10,255 nucleotides of DNA, from the NCBI RefSeq assembly GCF_021107415.1, contig NZ_JAIOSW010000348.1, forward strand, positions 1-10,255, in the 5' to 3' direction. The notes under the pieces were generated by a model, which saw nothing but the letters and a program-made list of their open reading frames with translations, had not been told where the DNA came from and searched no databases. Shown piece after piece: positions 1 to 6,898 of this stretch. This stretch comes from Desulfobacula sp. Its GTDB lineage: Bacteria > Desulfobacterota > Desulfobacteria > Desulfobacterales > Desulfobacteraceae. Each line of letters starts with the position of its first letter. Position 1 is the first letter of the stretch. Position numbers and translations under genes: made by a program.

Positions 1-8
1 TACTATTT

Positions 9-37
9 TTGACAATATTAGTAATTAATAGTAATTA
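9..37 (+). promoter_or_regulatory. Possible sigma-70-type promoter for the sox-etf operon
   Basis: A perfect TTGACA box lies at 9-14. The best -10 candidates are poor: AGTAAT at 30-35 after a 15-base spacer, or TAATTA at 32-37 after 17 bases. The surrounding DNA is very AT-rich, so chance matches are likely. No -24/-12 sigma-54 element (GG and GC separated by 10 bases in the usual context) is visible between 1 and 143, although the operon ends in a sigma-54 activator gene. The true promoter may lie to the left of the window. Confidence 0.22.
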
Positions 38-38
38 A
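19..38. repeat. Perfect tandem 10-bp direct repeat (TAGTAATTAA x2)
   Basis: The ten bases TAGTAATTAA occur twice back to back at 19-28 and 29-38. A 10-bp period would place two copies on the same face of the helix, which suits a tandem operator, but the sequence is pure low-complexity AT and may be meaningless. Each copy contains the palindrome TAATTA. The pair lies just downstream of a TTGACA box and about 105 bases upstream of the soxA-like start. That the repeat exists is certain; a binding function is a guess. Confidence 0.6.
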
Positions 39-131
39 AGTTTTTCTACAGAGGTTTAGGATTAACATATCTTAATATTTCATGCGCCCTCAAGATGCCC
101 CCGACATTCTGTCCGTGCCTAAGGTAAAATC

Positions 132-137
132 AGGAGG
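132..137 (+). promoter_or_regulatory. Strong Shine-Dalgarno site for the soxA-like gene
   Basis: AGGAGG ends six bases before the ATG at 144 and nine before the ATG at 147, so either could be used. An in-frame TAA at 120-122 rules out any start further upstream. Together these fix the beginning of the first gene to within one codon. Confidence 0.85.
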
Positions 138-143
138 GCAAAA

Positions 144-3077
144 ATGATGAACCGGTTTAATCATCTGCCGACATTGAAAATCGATACGGCTCAAAAACTT
201 GCCTTTATCTATAAAGGGAAAAAACACTATGGCGTAAAAGGTGACACAGTTGCCAGCGCTCTTTTTGCCAATGGGGTAAGAATATTCGGCAGAAGTTTGA
301 AATATCACAGACCCAGAGGGCTTTACAGCCTTGACGGCGAATGCAGCAATACCTGCATGGAAGTGGACGGGGTTCCCAATGTCAGGTGTGAAAATACCCT
401 GCTTGAAGATGGCATGGTGATCAAAGAGCAGAACGTTAAAGGGTCTGCAGAAAATGACATGATGGGGTTTCTTGACAAAATGGACTGGATGATGCCGGCA
501 GGATTTTATTATAATGTCATGCACAAGCCTGCAAAGGTCTGGCCCATTGCCATGAAGCAGATCAGGAAAGCTGCCGGGCTTGGCAAAATCAGCCCTGATT
601 ATGAAATGCCCGGTAAGTTTGATGAAATCTTTTTGAACACAGATGTCTGCGTCATTGGCGGCGGACCTGCCGGAATGATGGCTGCTTTGTCTGCCGCTGA
701 AAAAGGGCTCCGGGTCATCCTCATGGAAGCCCGTCCCTGGCTGGGCGGTTTTTTTGAATACAGGTCAATGGCGTATAAAGATCGACATACACTTCATGAC
801 AGAGCCCGGCACCTTGCAAAAGAAGTGGAAGCACAGGATAATATACGATTGTTCACCCATACGTCTGTTGTGGGAACTTATAATAATAATTTGGTAACCG
901 GGTTTCAGATTGGAAAAAAAGAAGATGTCTTTGACCAGCGCTATATTGAGATAAGAGCCAAAAGTGTTGTGGCCGCTGCCGGATGTATTGAAAGACCCTT
1001 GATTTTTGACAATAATGAAAGACCGGGTGTCATGCAGATTGCCTGTGCCTTGCGTATGGCTAAAACCTATGGGCAGCTGCCCGGTAAAAAAGCTGTTTTC
1101 AGCATTGGTCATGACCTGGGTCTTGAAGCGGCCCTGGAACTCCATGATCTTGGCCTTACCATTTCGTGTATTGCTGATATCAGGGAAGATGGTCAGGATC
1201 CCCGGTTGCTCAAAATAATTGCAGATAAAAAAATCGTATTACTTAAAGGGTGGGTGGCTGCAAAAGCCCACGGGGCAAAAATTGTAAAGAAAGTCACCCT
1301 TTCAAGTGTTGACGGACAGATTTCCAAAACTTTTTTCTGTGATCTTATTGTGGCATCTGCCGGTATGACACCTGTCACCGGTCATATTACTGTGGCGCAG
1401 GGGACACTCAAGTATGATAATTATACCGGTTTTTTCCTGCCGGATAAACTGCCTGAAAAAATGCATGCCGCAGGGCGTATCCTGGGACTGAATGATTCCT
1501 TATCCATTGAAGCATCCGGAACACTTGCGGGGTTAAAGGCTGCCTTTGACTGTGAAAATTGTTCGACCGATTCTATTTTGGGGGAAATCGGGGACGCCAA
1601 AAAAGCCCTTGAAAATCTTCCCGGACCGGTTCGGGGAACAAAACTGGTTACTGCACCGATTAAAGGCCGTAAGAGTTTTATCTGTTTTGATGAAGATGCC
1701 ACCATTAAAAATATCAAACAGGCCATTGAAAAGGGGTTTGATGTGCCCGAACTGATCAAGCGGTTTACAGCGACGGGCTTAGGGCCTGGACAGGGCGGAA
1801 TCCCGGGGCATAACCTGCCCCTGTATGTGGCGAAATACCAGGCATTGCCCGATATTTCCATCCGGCCCACCAATGTACGGCCGCCGCTGGTGCCCACGCT
1901 GATCTCCACCTATGCCGGTGTGAACCACAAGATGTTTAAAATAACCCCCATGGATGAGATGCAGAGACAAGACGGCAGTATTTTTAGAAATATCGGTGTA
2001 TGGCAGAGAGCCCGCTATTTTTCCAATGATTTATCCTGCAAGAAAGAGATTGAGAATGTCAGATCCAATGTCGGAATACTGGATGGGTCTACCCTTGGTA
2101 AGTTCAGAATACATGGACCCGATGCATTAAAAACACTCCAGCGGGTGTTTGTATCAGACATGTCCAAGATAAAGGAAGGACGGATCAAATACTCAGCCAT
2201 GTGCAATGATGACGGTTGCGTGATTGATGATGGTGTTGTCATTAAACAGGGGGAGAATGATTATTACTTTACCACCTCAACCGGCCGGGCAGGACAGACC
2301 GTTGAGTGGCTCAGATATCATACACGGTATGATGGATGGGATTTTGCCCTGGTAAATCTTACCGATTCATTGGGCGTGATCAATCTGTCCGGGCCCAATG
2401 CCAGGAAGGTATTGGAAAAAATCGTAGATATTGATGTTTCCAATGACGCCTTTGGGTACTCAGAATACAAGGAATTTAAAATCCAGGATACAATTCCGGT
2501 CCGAGCCATGCGACTGGGATTTGTGGGTGAGCTCTCCTATGAACTGCATGTGCCGTCTTCGTATATGAAGGCTGTCTGGGTCATGCTCAATGAAGCTGGT
2601 AAAGAGTTTAATATTCAAAATTTTGGAGTTGAAGCCCAGAACGTGCTTCGTATGGAAAAATGCCATGTCATCCTGGGATCGGAATCTGAGCAACGGACCA
2701 ATCTTCTGGATCTGGGCCTGGGATTTTTGTGGGACCGCAATAAGGCTGAAGCAAAAACTGTTGGTGCTGTAGCACTGCGTCAGGCCGAGAGCGATCAGAC
2801 CCGGCTTAAACTGGTTGGTTTCAAGATGGAAAACAATGGACGGGCGCCCAGAGATGGCGCGCTGATCGTGGATGATAAGGTCAGGGGATATATCTGTACG
2901 GCAAGAGACAGCTTTTCATTAAACGAAGCAGTGGGTATGGCCCTGGTCGAGGCACCTCTTTCCAAAATCGATACCCGGCTTGAGATTTTTGAAGATGAAT
3001 GCGGCGATGATCGGATTTATGGAAAAGTGGTAGCAATGCCGTTTTATGATCCTGAAGGTAAACGGATGAAAATGTAA
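144..3077 (+). CDS. soxA: Sarcosine-oxidase-family alpha subunit (N-methyl amino acid dehydrogenase, folate-binding)
   Basis: The 977-residue protein has the full architecture of the heterotetrameric sarcosine oxidase alpha subunit. Residues about 10-100 form a ferredoxin-like N-terminal domain. A Rossmann dinucleotide-binding motif, GGGPAG, lies at 172-177. A disulfide-reductase-like region runs to about 470 and is followed by the family segment around 536-556 (KRF, GLGPGQGG). A GcvT/aminomethyltransferase-like domain runs from about 600 to 977, with an Asp-Asp pair at 695-696 in the folate-domain signature and FVGELSYE at 793-800. The family segment PAGFYY at 118-123 is also kept. In characterised relatives alpha binds NAD+, and its C-terminal domain converts the methyl carbon to 5,10-methylene-tetrahydrofolate. 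Substrate (sarcosine, dimethylglycine or similar) cannot be read from sequence. Residues Cys67, Cys71 and Cys82 are unusual for this subfamily. It is the first gene of the operon, 10 bases before soxG. The name is unrelated to the sulfur-oxidation Sox system. Confidence 0.9.
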   Translation: MMNRFNHLPTLKIDTAQKLAFIYKGKKHYGVKGDTVASALFANGVRIFGRSLKYHRPRGLYSLDGECSNTCMEVDGVPNVRCENTLLEDGMVIKEQNVKGSAENDMMGFLDKMDWMMPAGFYYNVMHKPAKVWPIAMKQIRKAAGLGKISPDYEMPGKFDEIFLNTDVCVIGGGPAGMMAALSAAEKGLRVILMEARPWLGGFFEYRSMAYKDRHTLHDRARHLAKEVEAQDNIRLFTHTSVVGTYNNNLVTGFQIGKKEDVFDQRYIEIRAKSVVAAAGCIERPLIFDNNERPGVMQIACALRMAKTYGQLPGKKAVFSIGHDLGLEAALELHDLGLTISCIADIREDGQDPRLLKIIADKKIVLLKGWVAAKAHGAKIVKKVTLSSVDGQISKTFFCDLIVASAGMTPVTGHITVAQGTLKYDNYTGFFLPDKLPEKMHAAGRILGLNDSLSIEASGTLAGLKAAFDCENCSTDSILGEIGDAKKALENLPGPVRGTKLVTAPIKGRKSFICFDEDATIKNIKQAIEKGFDVPELIKRFTATGLGPGQGGIPGHNLPLYVAKYQALPDISIRPTNVRPPLVPTLISTYAGVNHKMFKITPMDEMQRQDGSIFRNIGVWQRARYFSNDLSCKKEIENVRSNVGILDGSTLGKFRIHGPDALKTLQRVFVSDMSKIKEGRIKYSAMCNDDGCVIDDGVVIKQGENDYYFTTSTGRAGQTVEWLRYHTRYDGWDFALVNLTDSLGVINLSGPNARKVLEKIVDIDVSNDAFGYSEYKEFKIQDTIPVRAMRLGFVGELSYELHVPSSYMKAVWVMLNEAGKEFNIQNFGVEAQNVLRMEKCHVILGSESEQRTNLLDLGLGFLWDRNKAEAKTVGAVALRQAESDQTRLKLVGFKMENNGRAPRDGALIVDDKVRGYICTARDSFSLNEAVGMALVEAPLSKIDTRLEIFEDECGDDRIYGKVVAMPFYDPEGKRMKM

Positions 3078-3087
3078 GGGAAAAATC

Positions 3088-3723
3088 ATGAAAGAGATAC
3101 AAAGAGTTTCCCCGGTTGGTTTTAAAAGTACGCCATTAAAAACAGAAAACAGAGACAACTGGGAAGTCGTTATGGAATATAGTGGTGAAGGAGACGGGCC
3201 ATACCTGGTTGACGTAAGCCACAGACCCAGGTTTGATTTGCAGGATTCCAATCTTGCCGCCATTACACCATTTGGCATGACACTTCCGGAAGTACCGGGC
3301 AAAAGTCTGCTTGAAAACGGGATTCTTGCCAGCCGGATGAATGGCATCCAGGTGTCATTGTTCAATCTTGCCGGACAAGATGATGTCAGTATGCCGGGTG
3401 AATCCGGGTATACAGATGTGACAGAATCAACGCTCTGTGTGGCCTTGATCGGCAAAGACGTGTTTTCAATTTGTGAGAAATTGACGGCACTTGATTTTAT
3501 GGACCCACAGAGAATGGCGCCCTTTCTTTTCCAGGGACCTTTTTCCCATGTGCCGTGTCAGATTGTGACATTGAGCAAGGCAGGTGACGATTCAGGACTG
3601 GTATTGACCTGCTCAAGAGGATATGGAAGAGATATGATTCATTCCATCCTTCATGCAGGAGAAGAGTTTGGGCTTACACCTGCAGGGGAAAGCAGATTCA
3701 CCAGTTGGATTAAAAGCTTATAA
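3088..3723 (+). CDS. soxG: Sarcosine-oxidase-family gamma subunit
   Basis: This 211-residue soluble protein resembles the gamma subunit of heterotetrameric sarcosine oxidase, a small protein with a GcvT-like fold that has no cofactor and helps assemble the complex. Recognisable segments are YLVDVSHRPRFDLQ near residues 39-52 and SRGYGRDMIHSILHAG near 176-191, which resembles the closing helix of folate-binding domains. No signal peptide or membrane segment is seen. An AAGGGA ribosome-binding site at 3076-3081 overlaps the soxA stop codon, so translation of the two subunits is probably coupled. The gene lies between alpha and beta, whereas the classical order is B-D-A-G. Gamma subunits are poorly conserved, so the call leans on both context and motifs. 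Confidence 0.78.
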   Translation: MKEIQRVSPVGFKSTPLKTENRDNWEVVMEYSGEGDGPYLVDVSHRPRFDLQDSNLAAITPFGMTLPEVPGKSLLENGILASRMNGIQVSLFNLAGQDDVSMPGESGYTDVTESTLCVALIGKDVFSICEKLTALDFMDPQRMAPFLFQGPFSHVPCQIVTLSKAGDDSGLVLTCSRGYGRDMIHSILHAGEEFGLTPAGESRFTSWIKSL

Positions 3724-3724
3724 A

Positions 3725-3740
3725 AATGGCATCAGCCATT
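3725..3740 (+). other. Small intercistronic hairpin between soxG and soxB
   Basis: AATGGC at 3725-3730 and GCCATT at 3735-3740 form a perfect 6-bp inverted repeat around a 4-base loop, starting two bases after the soxG stop codon. No T-run follows, so it is not an intrinsic terminator. It could mark an mRNA processing or stabilising point that sets the subunit ratio, or it may be chance. Confidence 0.35.
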
Positions 3741-3766
3741 AAATTTAATAGTATGGAGATAAAATT

Positions 3767-5104
3767 ATGAACAAAAAATATGATGCAATTATCATTGGGG
3801 CTGGTGTCATCGGATCACCCATTGCCTATGAATTATCCAAGATGGGATATAAAACCCTTAATGTTGATATGCTGCCGGATGCCGGGGAAGGTTCAACAGC
3901 CGGTTCCTGTGCCATTGTAAGAGCCCATTACTCTACTGCCGACGGTGTGGCAATGGCTTATGAAGGCTTTAAATACTGGCTGGACTGGAAAAATTATCTG
4001 GGCAATGTAACAGATGAAAAAGGCCTTGCCAAGTACATGAACACCGGATCAATCCTGATCAAATCCCAGGGACATGACTGGAAAAAAGTTCAAAAAAATT
4101 ATGACGAAGTGGGGGTTCAGTACGAAGAATGGGATAATGATAAGATAAAAGCAATGGTTCCGGTGGCAGATCTCCATGAATTCTGGCCGGTGAGACGCCC
4201 TGAAGACCCGAAGTTTTTTGATGAGCCGACCAAAGTGGTTGAAGGCGCTATTTTTTGTCCTGAAGGCGGTTATGTGAATGACCCTGCCCTTTCTGCCCAT
4301 AATATCATGAGAGCAGCTGAAGCCAAAGGCGCTGAATTCATTTTTAATGCCGAGGTGGTTGATGTCAGAAGCGAAAATGGTAAAGCAGCCGGTATTACAT
4401 TGAAAGACGGTACACAGATTGATGCAGGGATCGTTGTTAATGTGGGCGGGCCTCACTCGTTTTTGATCAACCAGATGGCTGAGGGTGTATGGGAAGGCTG
4501 TAATATTAAAACCAAGGCCTTAAGACATGAAGTTATGTATTGTCCTTCACCGGATGAATATGATTATCTCAAAGACGGGTATCACATGTCTGATGGGGAT
4601 ATTGGCTGTTATGTACGCCCGGAAGTGGGGAATACATTTCTCATCGGCAGTGAGGACCCGGAATGCGATCCCCAGGAATGGGTTGACCCTGATGAGTTTT
4701 ATGCCGGTAAAGGCGGACATGGCAAGGATAATGTCCTGACCGATGAACAGTGGAAAGCGCAGTGCTACAGGCTTGGCAAACGGATTCCAACCCTTCAGGT
4801 ACCCAATCAGCCCAAAGGGGTTGTTGATCTTTATGACTGTTCTGATGACTGGATTCCTGTTTATGATAAGTCTGATCTTCCCGGGTTTTACATGGCCATT
4901 GGCACCAGCGGCAACCAATACAAAAATGCACCGGTTGTCGGCCGCATGATGGCTGAGTTGATTGATTCCTGTGAAAAGGGCCTGGACCATGATAAAGAGC
5001 CCTTCCAATACAAGTTCAAGTATACGGATAGGTCAACCGATGTGGGTTTTTTCTCAAGAAAACGGGAAATCAACTATAATAGTTCCTTTTCCGTAAATGG
5101 TTAG
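3767..5104 (+). CDS. soxB: Sarcosine-oxidase-family beta subunit, FAD-dependent amine oxidoreductase (DAO family)
   Basis: The 445-residue protein is the likely catalytic FAD subunit. A glycine-rich FAD motif, GAGVIG, lies at 11-16, with an acidic residue (Asp34) ending the second beta strand where it would bind the ribose. The DAO-family block GGYVNDPAL is at 167-175, NVGGPHS at 225-231, and the C-terminal flavin-binding loop GTSGNQYKNAP at 379-389. A tail of roughly 40 residues (RKREINYNSSFS region, 431-442) follows the usual DAO end. The reaction would be oxidation of an N-methyl amine to an imine, with FAD as acceptor. The histidine that covalently anchors FMN in characterised beta subunits, expected near residues 170-173, is not evident here, where Val170, Asn171 and Asp172 occur. 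GGAGA at 3755-3759 is the ribosome-binding site. Glycine oxidase, dimethylglycine dehydrogenase or hydroxyproline oxidase families share the fold, but the flanking alpha and gamma genes favour the Sox-like complex. Confidence 0.85.
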   Translation: MNKKYDAIIIGAGVIGSPIAYELSKMGYKTLNVDMLPDAGEGSTAGSCAIVRAHYSTADGVAMAYEGFKYWLDWKNYLGNVTDEKGLAKYMNTGSILIKSQGHDWKKVQKNYDEVGVQYEEWDNDKIKAMVPVADLHEFWPVRRPEDPKFFDEPTKVVEGAIFCPEGGYVNDPALSAHNIMRAAEAKGAEFIFNAEVVDVRSENGKAAGITLKDGTQIDAGIVVNVGGPHSFLINQMAEGVWEGCNIKTKALRHEVMYCPSPDEYDYLKDGYHMSDGDIGCYVRPEVGNTFLIGSEDPECDPQEWVDPDEFYAGKGGHGKDNVLTDEQWKAQCYRLGKRIPTLQVPNQPKGVVDLYDCSDDWIPVYDKSDLPGFYMAIGTSGNQYKNAPVVGRMMAELIDSCEKGLDHDKEPFQYKFKYTDRSTDVGFFSRKREINYNSSFSVNG

Positions 5105-5152
5105 AGAGGTTTTGTAAAAAAAAGAAAGGTTAATTTTTAATGGTGAAAACTT

Positions 5153-5923
5153 ATGCAAATCTATGTCTGTGTTAAACATGTTCCTGATTCTGCAGCTCAT
5201 ATTACCCTTGTTGATAAAAACCATATTAATGAAAAGCTAGCCTTTCTTTTAAATCCCTATGATGAACATGCGGTTACCGAAGCCGTCAGGATTAAAGATA
5301 ATCTTCCCGGTGCTGAAATTATTGCAGTCTGCCTTGGAAAGGATAATGCAGAAAAAACCCTTGGGTCTGCCCTGGCCATGGGGGCTGACAGGGGGATTCT
5401 GATTGTAAGTGATGAAAATCATGACAGCATTGAAACTGCACAAGCCCTGAAGGCTGCCATTGAGCAGGACACAACAAACCCGGGGCTGATCTTTACGGGC
5501 AAAGAATCCATTGATGCCGAAGGCATGCAGACCATGTTCCGTATTGGAGCCCTATTGGATTTTCCTGTTGCCACAAATGTGGTCAAACTGGATATTGAGG
5601 CGGGCAGTGTAATCGTTGAAAGTGAATTATCCGGCGGCACTGCCAATACCTATGAAATGTCGTTGCCCTGCGTGATCGGTGCTGGAAGGGGATTGAATAC
5701 CCCCAGATACCCGACCTTTCCCGATATAGTTAAATCCAAGAAAAAGCCGGTCAAAAAAATTATTTTTGCAGATCTGAACATTAAACCCTCAACAGCCGGC
5801 ATGAGCATTGTTGAGCTTGAACCCCTGGAGCAAACCCGGAAGCCAAAGGAGATAACAGGGGATGCAGGTAAGGTTGCAAAAAAAATTGTAAAAATTCTTA
5901 AAGATGAAGCAAAGGTCATATGA
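5153..5923 (+). CDS. etfB: Electron transfer flavoprotein beta subunit
   Basis: The 256-residue protein has the usual EtfB length and signatures. KHVPD is at 8-12 and NPYDEHAVTEAVRIKD at 34-49. The KESIDAEGMQTM segment is near 117-128. The C-terminal beta-subunit block comprises GGTANTYEMSLPCV at 161-174 and TPRYPTFPDI at 183-192, followed by a lysine-rich stretch. EtfB forms a heterodimer with EtfA; beta carries AMP in standard ETFs and a second FAD in bifurcating ones, and which applies cannot be decided by eye. It starts 48 bases after soxB, so the likely role is to take electrons from the Sox-like dehydrogenase in the cytoplasm. The nearest ribosome-binding sequence is GGTGA at 5142-5146, six bases before the ATG; it is modest. 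Confidence 0.93.
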   Translation: MQIYVCVKHVPDSAAHITLVDKNHINEKLAFLLNPYDEHAVTEAVRIKDNLPGAEIIAVCLGKDNAEKTLGSALAMGADRGILIVSDENHDSIETAQALKAAIEQDTTNPGLIFTGKESIDAEGMQTMFRIGALLDFPVATNVVKLDIEAGSVIVESELSGGTANTYEMSLPCVIGAGRGLNTPRYPTFPDIVKSKKKPVKKIIFADLNIKPSTAGMSIVELEPLEQTRKPKEITGDAGKVAKKIVKILKDEAKVI

Positions 5924-6882
5924 TGAAAAATATCGGCATCATCATAGAAACGGATAACGGGAAAATCAAAGAGACCAATTTTGGCATGATCACCCTGGCA
6001 AGGGACAATGACACGCAGCTTTTTGCCTTTGTCATGGATGCAGATGCAAGAGCCCTGAAACAGGATCTGGAATCTTTTGGCATAACAAATATTATTGATG
6101 TCTTGCTTTCACCAGACCAGCAGAACAATCCGGTGATCAGGGCAAAAGCCATCATAAATGCCATTAAAGAATTTAATATTTGTGCGGTTTTCGGTCTTTC
6201 AACCGCAATAGGCAAAGATCTTCTGCCGCGAATTGCAGCCCTGATTGAAGCGCCTTTGGTCATGGACTGTTTTCATGTTGACCTTGAACAAAATCTTGCC
6301 AAGACATCCCAATATTCAGGCAAAACCATTGCCACGATAAAACTTACAGGGGAGGTTCTGATTCTGGGTGTAAGACCCAATGCAATTGAACCGGTAAAGG
6401 CTCAAGGGCCAGCCCAAGGATCGGGTCAAAGATTGGAATTGAAACCGGACGGAACAAACCTTGTTTCCAAAGGATTCAGGGTTATTAAAACAGGTGAAGC
6501 TGACAAGAACGCAAATATTGATCTTGTTGAGGCGGATGTGATTATTGCCGGAGGGAGGGGAATGAAAAATGGTGAGAATTTCACCCTCCTTTCAAAATGT
6601 GCAGAAAAGCTCAATGCTGCTGTGGGAGCTTCGCGTGTGGCAGTGGATTCAGGCTGGGTGCCCTATGCAATGCAGGTGGGGCAGACCGGTGAAAAGGTAA
6701 GCCCCAGGGTCTATATCGCCTGTGGCCTATCCGGGTCCATCCAGCATTTTGCCGGCATGAAGACCGCAGGAATGGTGATTGCCATCAATACGGATGAAAA
6801 TGCCGCAATCATGTCCAATTGTGATTATTATGTTAAGGCGGATGCATTGGAAATCATACCGGAACTGACAAAAATATTGTAA
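5920..6882 (+). CDS. etfA: Electron transfer flavoprotein alpha subunit
   Basis: The 320-residue protein has a variable N-terminal domain (about 1-190) and the conserved FAD-binding C-terminal domain. That domain shows GGRGMK at 211-216, SRVAVDSGWVPYAMQVGQTG at 238-257 and the ETF-alpha signature YIACGLSGSIQHFAGMK at 265-281, followed by AINTDENAAI. No extra ferredoxin domain is present. Its start codon overlaps the etfB stop (ATGA at 5920-5923), so translation is coupled for 1:1 assembly; a second ATG follows at 5923. ETF carries electrons from a dehydrogenase to an acceptor such as ETF:quinone oxidoreductase, which is not encoded here. Clustering with sox genes suggests a dedicated ETF rather than the housekeeping beta-oxidation one (inference). 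Confidence 0.94.
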   Translation: MMKNIGIIIETDNGKIKETNFGMITLARDNDTQLFAFVMDADARALKQDLESFGITNIIDVLLSPDQQNNPVIRAKAIINAIKEFNICAVFGLSTAIGKDLLPRIAALIEAPLVMDCFHVDLEQNLAKTSQYSGKTIATIKLTGEVLILGVRPNAIEPVKAQGPAQGSGQRLELKPDGTNLVSKGFRVIKTGEADKNANIDLVEADVIIAGGRGMKNGENFTLLSKCAEKLNAAVGASRVAVDSGWVPYAMQVGQTGEKVSPRVYIACGLSGSIQHFAGMKTAGMVIAINTDENAAIMSNCDYYVKADALEIIPELTKIL

Positions 6883-6898
6883 CCCAAATAATTATAGA

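Noticed and set aside
86..139. GCCCTC (86-91) and GAGGGC (134-139) as a hairpin masking the soxA ribosome-binding site
   Set aside because: A 6-bp stem with a 42-base loop is weak, other pairings are equally good, and the leader resembles no known riboswitch.
90..524. A 144-codon open frame on the - strand opposite the start of the soxA-like gene
   Set aside because: It lies almost wholly opposite a convincing conserved gene, its product resembles no protein, and its composition is that of antisense to a coding sequence.
4547..5008. A 153-codon open frame on the - strand inside the soxB-like gene
   Set aside because: It is an antisense shadow of a well-supported FAD protein, with no ribosome-binding site or recognisable domain.
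144..5104. Assignment to the sulfur-oxidising Sox system because of the shared gene name
   Set aside because: The proteins carry FAD/NAD-binding and folate-binding motifs of sarcosine oxidase and none of the thiosulfate-oxidising components.
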